Assembly (NCBI GenBank): GCA_020632875.1
Contig: JACKET010000023.1
Location: 48,175 to 112,174, forward strand
DNA length: 64,000 nt
From: Alphaproteobacteria bacterium
GTDB taxonomy: Bacteria > Myxococcota_A > UBA796 > GCA-2862545
Reading direction: 5' to 3'
Below the pieces are notes generated by a model that searched no databases, was not told where the DNA came from, and was given only the letters and a program-made list of their open reading frames with translations. Positions 46,501 to 54,373 of this stretch are shown here, one piece after another (the stretch's first letter is position 1; every line of letters starts with the position of its first letter). The translations under genes were made by a program, and so were the position numbers.

Positions 46501-47224
46501 GCGGTGCCTCGTGTACGCCGGGCAGCTCGAGAGCGCCGAGCGGATGCGCGACAGCTACCTGGCCGACGGGCAGGACCGCGGGAACGACCTCCTCGTGCGC
46601 TGCCTGCACGGCGACGTCATGGCGCTCGTCGATCTCGCGCGCGACCGGCCCGACGAGGTGCAGAGCCACGTCCTCGACATCCTCGAGAGCTGGAGCGGCG
46701 GGCGCTGGCCGTTCCAGCGGCTGTTCGCGTACCGCGCGGAGGCCATGCGCCTGTTGTACGTCGGGCGTCCGCAGGCCGCGTGGGACGTGACGGACCGGCT
46801 GCTGGAGCTGGTCCCGCGGCTCGGTGGCAACGCGGTCTCCGAGATGCACGTCGACGCGCTGCGCGCCCGGGTCGCGGTGGCCTGCGCAGCGGCCGGGGAC
46901 ACCGGGCGACTCGACGAGGCCGAGGCGCGCGCGAGGCGTCTCGACAAGCGCGCCCACCGGCTCGGGGGTCCGTACGCCCACCTCGCGCGGGGCGCAGCGT
47001 CCGCCGTCCGCAGCGAGGGGGCCGACGCCGTGGGGCACCTCGAGGCCGCGGCGCTGGCCTTCGATCGCGCGGACCTCGGCCTCGCGACCACCGCCGCGCG
47101 TCGGGCCGTCGCGATCCTGAAGGGCGACGAGCGCGCCCTGGCGGCCGCGGACGGGTGGCTGCGTCACCAGGGCGTCGTGCACCCCGAGCGGATCTGTCGC
47201 GTCTTCGTCCCGGGACTGGACTAG
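43580..47224 (+). CDS. Ser/Thr kinase-AAA ATPase-TPR signalling protein
   Basis: 1214 aa, cytoplasmic. Kinase domain (about 9-295): Gly loop GVGAAGRV, Lys38, HRDVKPGN (about 160), DFGL and MAPEQ, with an insert of about 45 residues between the N-lobe and the HRD. An AAA/STAND-type ATPase follows: Walker A GPPGIGKTA (about 339-346), Walker B VVLFLDDVQWGD (about 457-466). The remaining 700 residues are TPR-like helices. This architecture is common in myxobacteria for signal integration, but targets are unknown. It ends 89 bases before the SCP2 gene and may share its transcript. Confidence 0.93.
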   Translation: MHFQGTRRYVVRRELGVGAAGRVFEAWDAERKCEVALKTLVSLSPRSVYRFKSEFRALADIRHENLAALHELVAEGDTWFIVMELVRGSTWTHWVRGPEAPLPSDSTTFLSQDGLPVALEEVGAVVEAGPAGPPPDPDRVRDAIVQLLRGLDALHSHGKLHRDVKPGNVVVTPEGRVVLLDFGLVYDVDRAVSELSRVDRVVGTAAYMAPEQALGEAPSPAGDLYSVGVMLFQALTGRLPFEGGMVEMLSAKQVRDAPPPGALVHGLPPDLEDLATDLLQRAPDARPTAREALRRLGAPDVGPLRAATTLVGRDAERQELEDAWTRARNGRATLLAVTGPPGIGKTALVRQFLGGLKRFEDPWILRGRCHEREAVPFKAVDALMDSLRRQLARLPVEAVAAVDPGGLGPLVQLFPVLAEVFDPEDTDFDELEGEELRRAAVQSGAALLRALARERPVVLFLDDVQWGDVGSARMLLRWAAELGRSRLLVVLTGRPDGPLLAAMAQDKRWVRIEARGVELGALGDEAVRTMARALLDGAGDAAHDAVDWVVRESRGHPALAMELASAWLEEPFELGSVGFDDLLRRKVDRLPRETQRVLFAAAVCGRPVPTGVLARALGVDDVEPAVARLVDDRLLRSARLGPIALVELLHARLGRGILERELPEARARMHLAVADALRERGWGEPETLVEHYLAAGEQGRVGPLAMAAAEQALASLAYDKAVALYRTALAFVGEPDRSIAQRALAEALALAGRGLEAADAFHDLARSSEGLVRIAWLRRAAEQALYTGHVDRGLGWFDEVLGALGLPAVADEPSAVRTTAARLWSNVASVFGERRKAGPDPLIAERIDACFAVAISLQLLDPRRAAYYHFRALTDARRIGDPFRLARSRCLGLAMRAATSSDWEAWRKELGVLRDDVAKLHSPYALGLLATCEGLSAYLDGTYRAGLRVLSGAERHLAHVSAPFELTVARVFRVRCLVYAGQLESAERMRDSYLADGQDRGNDLLVRCLHGDVMALVDLARDRPDEVQSHVLDILESWSGGRWPFQRLFAYRAEAMRLLYVGRPQAAWDVTDRLLELVPRLGGNAVSEMHVDALRARVAVACAAAGDTGRLDEAEARARRLDKRAHRLGGPYAHLARGAASAVRSEGADAVGHLEAAALAFDRADLGLATTAARRAVAILKGDERALAAADGWLRHQGVVHPERICRVFVPGLD

Positions 47225-47313
47225 CGCCGACCGCCGCGGCTATCGTGCCCAGCCCAACAAGTGACCGGGATCGACGGGCCCGCCCGCCGCTCCCCGCCCT
47301 CCTGGAGGCCCGC

Positions 47314-47631
47314 ATGGCGGACGTGAACGACTTCTTTGCCAACTACCTGCCGAACAAGCTCAAGGATCACCCGGATCTCGCGTCCGACATCAACGCGATC
47401 TACGTGTTCGACATCGATGGCGCGGGCCAGTGGACGGTCGACCTCACCGACGGCTCCGGCACGGTGAAGGAAGGCGCGGTCGACGAGCCCGGCTGCACGG
47501 TCACGGCGAACGCCGACGACTTCGGCACGCTGCTCGACAACCCGGCGCAGGGCATGATGCTGTTCACCATGGGCAAGCTCAAGGTCAGCAACGTCGGCCT
47601 CGCGCTCTCCCTGCAGAAGATCCTCGGCTGA
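47314..47631 (+). CDS. SCP2 sterol-transfer family protein
   Basis: 105 aa, single SCP2/sterol-carrier domain: YVFDIDGAGQWTVDLTDGSGTVKEGAVDEPGCTVTANADDFGTLLDNPAQGMMLFTMGKLKVSNVGLALSLQKIL is split here into its typical parts (strand, strand, NPAQ turn, MMLFTMGKLKVSG-like helix). It binds hydrophobic ligands such as fatty acyl or sterol-like lipids. GGAGG precedes the ATG. Convergent with the PHP gene; ligand and pathway unknown. Confidence 0.9.
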   Translation: MADVNDFFANYLPNKLKDHPDLASDINAIYVFDIDGAGQWTVDLTDGSGTVKEGAVDEPGCTVTANADDFGTLLDNPAQGMMLFTMGKLKVSNVGLALSLQKILG

Positions 47632-47675
47632 GCAGCCGGTCCGGCCGGCCCCACACGATCGCGGGGCCGACGGGA

Positions 47676-48497
47676 TCAGGCGGCGAGCAGGGCGTCGACG
47701 AAGTCCCGGATCTCGACCGCGTGCACGCGGAAGAGGCCCGGGTCGTCGTCGCGCCAGCCGTGCCAGTCCGAGCCGCCGGTGAGGTACAGCCCGTGCCGGC
47801 GCGCGACGGTGCGGTAGAAGCGCCGGTCCGCCGAAGTGAGCAGCGGACGCACGCCCTCGAGCCCCTGCAGGCCGGCCGCCACGAACGTGTCGATGTGCGC
47901 TTCGACGGCGCCGCGCGGCGGGTGGGCCCAGCTCGTGAAGCCCCCGCAGTCGCGGGCGATCCGGATGGCCTCGGTGAACGCGAGGGACAGGCGCGGCACG
48001 GTGCCGTGGCTGTCGCCGAGGTATTCGGCGAAGGCCTGGGAGCGGTCGCGCACCACGCCGGCGTCGACCAGCGCGTGCGCGAGGTGCAGGCGGGTGAGCG
48101 CGCGGTCGCCGTTGCGCGCCCCGGCATCCACCGCGGGCCCGGCGAGGTCGAGGGCAGAGAGCGCGCGTTCGTAGCGGACGGCGCGCTCCTGGCACTGGCG
48201 CCGGCAGAAGTCGCGGAACCCGTCGGGGATGGCGCCCGGGAAGTACACGAGCAGGTGGTACTCGGTGCCGTCGTGGACGCCGGAGACCTCCGCGCCCGCG
48301 ACGACGTGCAGGCGGCGGCCGGCGACGAGCTGCGGGCCGACCTCGAGGGTCGACGCGAAGTCGTGGTCGGTCAGCGCGATCACGTCGAGACCGGCGCGGG
48401 CGCAGCGTTCGAGCACCTCTTCGGGGGAGAACCGACCGTCGCTGCTGGTGCTGTGCAGGTGGAGGTCGAAGCGGGAACCGGGGCGGAGGTCGTTCAT
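47676..48497 (-). CDS. PHP-domain phosphoesterase
   Basis: 273 aa. Metal ligands of the PHP fold: DLHLHSTSSDG (His13, His15, Asp20), ALTDHD (43-46), GAEVSGVH (about 70), WAHPPRG (about 190) and GGSDWHG at the C-terminus. Closest in plan to the TrpH/RNase AM group, which removes 5'-nucleotides from short RNAs and 3',5'-bisphosphonucleotides; that assignment is by family. The ATG at 48497 follows GGGAGG. It lies 43 bases downstream of the sigma/anti-sigma-like gene, in one probable operon. Confidence 0.88.
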   Translation of the reverse strand: MNDLRPGSRFDLHLHSTSSDGRFSPEEVLERCARAGLDVIALTDHDFASTLEVGPQLVAGRRLHVVAGAEVSGVHDGTEYHLLVYFPGAIPDGFRDFCRRQCQERAVRYERALSALDLAGPAVDAGARNGDRALTRLHLAHALVDAGVVRDRSQAFAEYLGDSHGTVPRLSLAFTEAIRIARDCGGFTSWAHPPRGAVEAHIDTFVAAGLQGLEGVRPLLTSADRRFYRTVARRHGLYLTGGSDWHGWRDDDPGLFRVHAVEIRDFVDALLAA

Positions 48498-48540
48498 CGG
48501 GCCTCCCGGGGGGATGGAGTGGGGGAGAGGAGCATCCGCA

Positions 48541-49944
48541 TCACCTCGGGAAGAGGAACACGTCAGCGGTGGGTTGGATTCGCCGGACCTCTGCGGACAG
48601 GGTGGCGAGGGGGGCGCGGGACTGGCCCGCGGCGGAGAGGAGAGGGGCCAGATCGAGCGTGTCGTCGGCCGCGATGAGGAGCGCCTGGTCGCCCGGGACG
48701 AGGGCCCGGTAGCTGCCGTCACCGACCGCGAGCCCGGCCTTGTCGGCGGCGTTCTTCGACAGGAGAACGGGCTCCGGAGCGCCGGAGGCCAGCCCGATCA
48801 GGTGCACGGTGCGCGATTCCTCCACATCGAAGTGTGCCCAGGTTCCAGACGACCCGCGGACGAATTCGACTTCGGGACCCGGGATCGGCGGGCTGGCGGT
48901 GGTCGCCGCGAACCACAGCGCGAGGCCCGCGGCGGCGGCGAGCATCGAGACGAGCATCCACGCCTGGTGGGCGGGCGGAGGGGCCGGGAGCACCTCGGGC
49001 AGCGCGCCGAGGCCGTCGACACGGCCCCAGCTGCGGCTCTTGACCTCGAGGCGGGCATTCGCGGCGAGCGGGCCGAGCGGACCGAAGCGCGTCCACTCGC
49101 CGGGCCCTTCCAGCAGGGCGCCGCGGAGGTGGTGGCGCTCGGGCATCCCGACCTCGGCGGCCAGGTTCAGCACCCCGGCCACGGCGTCGGTGTCGGTCGC
49201 GTCGACCAGCAGCAGGTCTTCGCCCACCGGGTGCGTGGCGCCCTTCAGGGCCTCCTGCACGCGCGCGCGGTGCATCCGACCGTCGGGGTGGAAGTGCAGC
49301 GCGAGCACCCGTGCGGTCTCCCGCGGCCGTGCGCGCAGGGTGGGCGGCTGCAGGTCGGCCACCTCGAGCGCGCCGGCATTCACCAGCCGGACCATCCGGT
49401 TGCACCGCGGGCACGTGCGGACGTGCGTGTGGTGCGCGCCGTTCACCACGTCGTACATCGGCGGGCAGTGGTCGGGCGCGAAAGACGCCAGGCGGGCGAG
49501 CACCCGGTCGAGGCGGTCGTTCGGCCACGAGTCGAGCGGCAGCCCGTCGGCACGCGCTGCGCGGCGCAGCACCTCGCGGAGCCCGCCGCGCGCGGCGTCG
49601 ACGGCGATGCGGTCGATGCCGAGCTTGCGCTCGACGTACTCGAGCGGGCGCTGGTCGCCGTAGTGCATCCGGAACACGGAATCCGTGAGCCGGTCGCGGA
49701 TGGCTTCGATGGCGCGGGCCCAGCGCTCGGTGAGCGGCATCGCCGCGTCGCCGGGCCAGGGGTCTTCGACGGTCCTGCCGCGCGCCTGGGCGATGAACTG
49801 GCGCGTGAGGTACGCGGCCCGGTCTTCGGCGTGGGGCAACGGGGTTCCCGGAGGCACGTGGTACAGCACGTGCTTGCGGGCGGCGTCGAGGACCTCGCGC
49901 CGGATCTTCACACCGCCGGACAACAGCGTCCAGGCGATTCTCAC
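48541..49944 (-). CDS. transmembrane regulator: sigma-4-like HTH, anti-sigma zinc motif, periplasmic domain
   Basis: 467 aa from GTG 49944 (AGGT seven bases upstream); an ATG at 50013 would add 23 residues but has only C-rich sequence before it. Residues about 80-130 resemble sigma70 region 4 (AIEAIRDRLTDSVFRMHYGDQRPLEYVERKLGIDRIAV ... GLREVLRRAA). About 174-183 comes an HVRTCPRC motif, the HX3CX2C ligand set of zinc anti-sigma factors. One membrane helix (about 328-352) leads to a periplasmic domain of about 110 residues. It could be a membrane-tethered transcription regulator. DNA binding is inferred, not shown. Confidence 0.75.
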   Translation of the reverse strand: MRIAWTLLSGGVKIRREVLDAARKHVLYHVPPGTPLPHAEDRAAYLTRQFIAQARGRTVEDPWPGDAAMPLTERWARAIEAIRDRLTDSVFRMHYGDQRPLEYVERKLGIDRIAVDAARGGLREVLRRAARADGLPLDSWPNDRLDRVLARLASFAPDHCPPMYDVVNGAHHTHVRTCPRCNRMVRLVNAGALEVADLQPPTLRARPRETARVLALHFHPDGRMHRARVQEALKGATHPVGEDLLLVDATDTDAVAGVLNLAAEVGMPERHHLRGALLEGPGEWTRFGPLGPLAANARLEVKSRSWGRVDGLGALPEVLPAPPPAHQAWMLVSMLAAAAGLALWFAATTASPPIPGPEVEFVRGSSGTWAHFDVEESRTVHLIGLASGAPEPVLLSKNAADKAGLAVGDGSYRALVPGDQALLIAADDTLDLAPLLSAAGQSRAPLATLSAEVRRIQPTADVFLFPR

Positions 49945-50088
49945 GGTGATACCTGACCAACCGTGGTGCGCGACGTCGTCGCTGCGCGGAGGGGGGGAGA
50001 CGGGGAGTGCCATGGCGGGGGAGGGGGGCGGGGAGGGACCCCGATCGTACCCCGCCGATCCCCGCCGATCAACAAGGGCCGAAGCGGA

Positions 50089-50265
50089 TCAAGCCGCCTC
50101 GACCGATTCCGTGGGTGCCGCGGTCTCCGCGAAGAGCTCGTTGAGCGTCGCGGCGACCGCTACGCTCGCGAGGTCTTCGTCGGCGTAGATGGTCATGTAC
50201 TCCTCGTACAGCGCGAGGATGAGCTCGCCGAGAGAGGTCTCGGTGGTGAGGGTCTGCTCAGTCAT
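50089..50265 (-). CDS. small acidic protein, 58 aa
   Basis: Short frame with a good ribosome site: GGAG, a six-base spacer and ATG at 50265. The protein begins MTEQTLTTETSLGELILA and continues LYEEYMTIYADEDLASVAV, ending in a Thr/Ala/Glu-rich tail (PTESVEAA); it is acidic and mostly helical, with no signal peptide or cysteines. It is followed on the same strand by the sigma/anti-sigma-like gene (about 145 bases away). It may be a regulator or partner of that protein. No family recognised. Confidence 0.65.
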   Translation of the reverse strand: MTEQTLTTETSLGELILALYEEYMTIYADEDLASVAVAATLNELFAETAAPTESVEAA

Positions 50266-50392
50266 GGCGTCCTCCAGTGCCCGACCCGATGCAATGCAAC
50301 CGCCGTGCCCGGGTGGCTGAGGCCGGGTGATCCGTGCTCTCGCCCATAGGTACGCGCGGCGCCGTGTTCCGTTCTTCGGACGTTGTCATGAA

Positions 50393-51037
50393 TCATGAAC
50401 GGCCATCACTCCGCCGAGACATGTCGCGGTAGATGCGCGGCACGGCGCACAGGGTGGCGAGCACGACCTCGCTCGAGAGCCCGCCGAGGAGCTCGACGGC
50501 ACAGGCCTCTGCCGTGGCCCCCGTCGTGAGCACGTCGTCGACCAGGACGACGCGCCCGGGCAGGTCGCGCACGCTGCGGATCCGGCCGCGCAGCGCGTTC
50601 TGCCGGGCCTCGCGGCGGAGCGTCGCCATCTTGCCGGGGGCCCCGGAGACCAGCGCGTGCACGACGGGCACGCCCATGCGCCGCGACAGGGCCCGCGCGA
50701 GCAGGGCGGCCACCGAGAACCCCCGTGTGCCCCGCGTGCGCACGGTGCTCGGCGCGGGGACGAGGGCCGTCGGGGCCGCGCCGGCGAGCGCGGGGGCCAT
50801 GTGGTCGGCGAACAGGTCGGCCAGCCGCACCGCCAGCGCCCGGTCGCCGTTCACCTTGGCCCGCGCCAGGGCCTCGCCCACGGGACGGTCGTAGCGCTCG
50901 ACCGCGAACGCCCGCTCGACGCCGAAGCTGTACACGGGCGGCACGAGCAGCGTCCCCGGCGCGCAGTCGGCGCACCATCCCCGCGCACACGGCTCCCCGC
51001 ACCCTCCACACACCATCGGCCACAACCAGTCGAACAT
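50393..51037 (-). CDS. comF: ComF-family amidophosphoribosyltransferase-like protein
   Basis: 214 aa. N-terminal zinc-ribbon-like cysteines (Cys10, Cys13, Cys22, Cys25 in CGGCGEPCARGWCADC), then a type-I phosphoribosyltransferase fold with the PRPP loop VVLVDDVLTTGATA (about 168-181) and LVPAPSTVRTRGTRGF. ComF homologues are linked to DNA uptake in competent bacteria, but in others the role is unknown. The ATG at 51037 gives the usual N-terminus; the frame remains open upstream only as antisense to the kinase gene. Divergent from the kinase at 51105. Confidence 0.9.
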   Translation of the reverse strand: MFDWLWPMVCGGCGEPCARGWCADCAPGTLLVPPVYSFGVERAFAVERYDRPVGEALARAKVNGDRALAVRLADLFADHMAPALAGAAPTALVPAPSTVRTRGTRGFSVAALLARALSRRMGVPVVHALVSGAPGKMATLRREARQNALRGRIRSVRDLPGRVVLVDDVLTTGATAEACAVELLGGLSSEVVLATLCAVPRIYRDMSRRSDGRS

Positions 51038-51104
51038 CGCTCCGACCCTCCCGGGAGCCGCAACATGCCCACGGCTCGCGGCGTCGGGCGGAAATCTGGA
51101 GGCC

Positions 51105-54100
51105 GTGCTGTACGATTCCGGCAGTGAGGGGATGGTGGGCGCACACCTCGGGCCGTTCGAGCTCGTCGCACCGATCGGGCAGGGCGGGATGGCGGCCGTG
51201 TGGCGGGCGATCCATCCCGAGACGCGCACCCGCGTGGCGATCAAGGTCCTCACGGGCGAAGCGAGCCACGCCGACGGGCCCATGCGCGCGCTGCGCCGCG
51301 AGGCCCGCGCCGTCGCGCGCCTCGACCACCCGGGCGTCATCCGCATCCTCGACACGGGCACCGTGCCCGACGGCGTCCCCGACCTGCCGGCCGGCAGCCC
51401 CTGGCTCGCGATGGAGCACGCGAGCGGCGGCACGCTGTCGTCGCTCGGCACGCTGCCCTGGCCCGACCTGCGCTCCGTGCTGCTCGGCATCCTCGATGCC
51501 CTCGCGCACGCCCATGCGCGCGGCCTCGTGCACCGCGACCTCAAGCCGGGCAACGTGCTGCTCTGCTCCGAGCGCGACAGCCGACCGGGCCTGAAGCTCT
51601 CGGACTTCGGCATCGCGACGGTGGTCGACTGGCACGTGCGCACCGGCAGCCTCGCCGTGGTCGCGGGCACGCTCCACTACATGGCGCCCGAGCAGCTGAC
51701 CGCGAGCTGGCGGGACTACGGCCCGTGGACCGACCTCTACGGCCTCGGCTGCATGGGGTGGAAGCTCGCGACGGGGCGGCTCCCGTTCGCCGGGCGCTCG
51801 GGGCCGGCGCTGATGCGCGCGCAGCTCCTCGAGCTGCCTCCGCCGTTCGCCCCCGTCCATCCGATGCCGATGGGCTTCGAGACCTGGCTGCGCCGGCTCG
51901 TGGAGAAGGCACCGGTCGATCGTTACGCCTACGCGGCCGATGCGGCGTGGGCGCTCGAGAAGCTCCCGATCGTGGCGGACGAGACCACGGAGCGCCTCGT
52001 GTTCGAGACCGACACGCCGCGCTCGTCGACCGACATCGTCACGGTGTCGCTGCGGGCCGCGTCGGTGAGCGGGCCTGGCGGCTCGCTGCCGGTGGGGCCG
52101 GAGCGCCCTCCGGTCCCGAAGACGTGGCGCCAGCGCAAGGTCCCGGCTCCGCCGCCGCGGCTCGTGGGCGCCGGACGCGGGCTCATCGGCCTTCGCCAGG
52201 TCGAGCTCGTCGGGCGCGAGAACCACCGCGACGTGCTGTGGCGCGAGCTGTACGCGGCGATGGAGACGGGCCAGCCGCGGCTCGTCGTGCTCGAGGGCCC
52301 GTCGGGCGTGGGCAAGAGCCGGCTGGCCGAGTGGCTCGCGCAGCGGAGCGCCGAGCTCGGCGTGACCCGCACCGCGAAGGCCGTGCTGCACGCCGAGGAG
52401 ACGGCGCCCGTCGCGCTCCAGCGGATGCTCGCCCGGGCGCTCCGCGCGCGACAGCTGCGGGGGCCCGAGCTGCTCGAGCGGCTGGAGGACCTGTTCGAGG
52501 CCGACCCCGCGTGGCTCGGGGCGCTCGCCGAGTGCCTCGGCACGGAGGACACCTCGGCGGCCTCGTACGGCACGTTCCTCGAGGCGATGGCGCGGATGGC
52601 GGAGGTGCGCCCGCTGCTCGTGTGGCTCGAGGACGTCCACACCCGGCGCGACGCGCTGGAGCTCGCCGCGCGCCTCGTGGGGCGGTACCGCGGTCCGCTG
52701 CTCGTCGTGGCGACCCACACCGGTCCGGCGGGGCCGTGGGCCGAGATCGCGGATGCCGTGGTGTCGATGGGCCCGATGCCCACGCGTGATCTCGCCGAGC
52801 TGGTGCGCCGGCACCTCCCGATCGAGCGCGAGCTGCTGCAGGAGCTCTGCGGTCGCGCCGCGGGGAGCCCGGAGCACGCGCTGGCCCTGCTCACCGAGTG
52901 GTCGGAGCGGGGACGCCTGGCGCTCACACCGCACGGCTACCGCCTGGACGGCCCGATCGAATCGACCGACCTGGCCGGCGCGCGCGATGCGCGGGTCGAG
53001 GGGCTGCTGGCGGGGCTCCCGCCCTCTGCGGGCATCGCGCTGGAGCGCTTCGCGGTCGCGGGCATCCCGCTGGCGCCGGACGACTGGGTGGCGCTCGGCG
53101 CGGACCGCGCCGAGGCCGAGACGCTCGTCGATCGGCTGCTGTCCGACGGCCGCGCGACGTTCGCGACGACCCTGGAGCTCGAGGGCGGGATGTTCCGCGA
53201 GAGCCTGCTCGCGCGGGCCGCGCGGGCCGGGCGTCTCGAGGGGCACCATCGCGCGGTGGCCGGGTGGCTGGTCTCCCGCGGCGTGCCGACCGCGCGGCTC
53301 GGCCACCACTACGAAGCCGCCGGGATGCGCGCCGAAGCGCTCGACGTGTGGCTCGCCGCCGCCGAGCGGGCTCTCTCGCGGTACGAGATCGACAAGGCGC
53401 TCGGCCTGGTCGACCGCCTCGACGCGCGGCTCCCCGAGGCGGACGGGCGGCGCGCCGAGGTCGCCGTGCTCCGGGTGGCGGCGCTGTGGGCCGCGGGTCG
53501 GAGCCGCGCGGCCTACGAGCAGTCGGGCCCCCTGCTCGTCGACCTCGCGGTGCGCGGCCCCGCGGCGCTGCACGCGCGGCTGTCGGTGCTGCACGCCCGG
53601 GTCCTCGCGGCTCTCGGCGAGGTCGCCCGCGCCGAGCTCGTGCTCGCCGAGCACACCGACACCGACGCCGCGCTGGCCCTCGCCGAGATCCGGTTGCTCG
53701 ACGGGCGCCCTGAGGCCGCGTGCGAGGCGCTCCGCCGCGAGCACGATGCGTCGGCGAAGGCCATCCGCGCGGTGTGCGAGGGCCTCGCGACCGACGCCCA
53801 GCTCGAGGCGCTGCCCGACCTGCGCCTGCGCGGCGTGCTGCTCGCCGTGCTCGCCAACAGCGGGTCGGAGGAGCGGCGCCTGGGGCGAGCCGTCGCGCTG
53901 CACGACGCGATCGACCCGATCCTCGCGGCGCCGCTGCGCTGCCGCCTGGCGCTGGTCCTGGTCGACCGCGGCGCGTTCGGCGAAGCGGGCCGCGAGGCCG
54001 GGCTCGCGCTGGGCTCCGAGTCGCTCACCCCCGACCAGCACGCCGTGGCCGAGGCGGTGGGGCTCGTGGCGTGTGCCGCAGCGCGCGACTGGCCGCGGTT

Positions 54101-54323
54101 CGACCTCGCCCTCCGCGCGGTCGCCCGGACGCTCGGTGCCGGCGTTCCGGCCGGGGTGGCGCGCTGCCTCGAGCACGCCGGCGATCTCGCGAGGAAGGCC
54201 CGGCTCCGCGACCGCGCCGCGAACGCCTGGCGGCTCGCGCGCGGGGTCTGGCGCCAGCTCGGCGATCGCAGCGGAGAGGCCCGTGTCGACGAGCGGATCC
54301 GGGCCCTCGGCGGAGCGCGGTGA
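51105..54323 (+). CDS. Ser/Thr kinase-AAA ATPase-TPR signalling protein
   Basis: 1072 aa, second kinase giant. Kinase domain (about 16-290): Gly loop GQGGMAAV, Lys47, HRDLKPGN (about 142), DFGI, MAPEQ, all intact. A linker is followed by a STAND-type ATPase with Walker A EGPSGVGKS (about 397-404) and a Walker B-like LLVWLEDVH (about 503). The C-terminal 500 residues are TPR-like helices. Start is uncertain: GTG 51105 has GGAGG only two bases upstream, CTG 51108 would have better spacing, and ATG 51132 is also possible. Divergent from comF. Confidence 0.92.
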   Translation: MLYDSGSEGMVGAHLGPFELVAPIGQGGMAAVWRAIHPETRTRVAIKVLTGEASHADGPMRALRREARAVARLDHPGVIRILDTGTVPDGVPDLPAGSPWLAMEHASGGTLSSLGTLPWPDLRSVLLGILDALAHAHARGLVHRDLKPGNVLLCSERDSRPGLKLSDFGIATVVDWHVRTGSLAVVAGTLHYMAPEQLTASWRDYGPWTDLYGLGCMGWKLATGRLPFAGRSGPALMRAQLLELPPPFAPVHPMPMGFETWLRRLVEKAPVDRYAYAADAAWALEKLPIVADETTERLVFETDTPRSSTDIVTVSLRAASVSGPGGSLPVGPERPPVPKTWRQRKVPAPPPRLVGAGRGLIGLRQVELVGRENHRDVLWRELYAAMETGQPRLVVLEGPSGVGKSRLAEWLAQRSAELGVTRTAKAVLHAEETAPVALQRMLARALRARQLRGPELLERLEDLFEADPAWLGALAECLGTEDTSAASYGTFLEAMARMAEVRPLLVWLEDVHTRRDALELAARLVGRYRGPLLVVATHTGPAGPWAEIADAVVSMGPMPTRDLAELVRRHLPIERELLQELCGRAAGSPEHALALLTEWSERGRLALTPHGYRLDGPIESTDLAGARDARVEGLLAGLPPSAGIALERFAVAGIPLAPDDWVALGADRAEAETLVDRLLSDGRATFATTLELEGGMFRESLLARAARAGRLEGHHRAVAGWLVSRGVPTARLGHHYEAAGMRAEALDVWLAAAERALSRYEIDKALGLVDRLDARLPEADGRRAEVAVLRVAALWAAGRSRAAYEQSGPLLVDLAVRGPAALHARLSVLHARVLAALGEVARAELVLAEHTDTDAALALAEIRLLDGRPEAACEALRREHDASAKAIRAVCEGLATDAQLEALPDLRLRGVLLAVLANSGSEERRLGRAVALHDAIDPILAAPLRCRLALVLVDRGAFGEAGREAGLALGSESLTPDQHAVAEAVGLVACAAARDWPRFDLALRAVARTLGAGVPAGVARCLEHAGDLARKARLRDRAANAWRLARGVWRQLGDRSGEARVDERIRALGGAR

Positions 54324-54373
54324 CGGGGGCTGTCCGTCGCGTTACGCCGACCGCCACTCCAAGGAGCCCACCC

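Noticed and set aside
49945..50013. Upstream ATG start for the sigma/anti-sigma-like protein
   Set aside because: The extra 23 residues are preceded by C-rich sequence with no Shine-Dalgarno; GTG 49944 has an AGGT at proper spacing. Not excluded.
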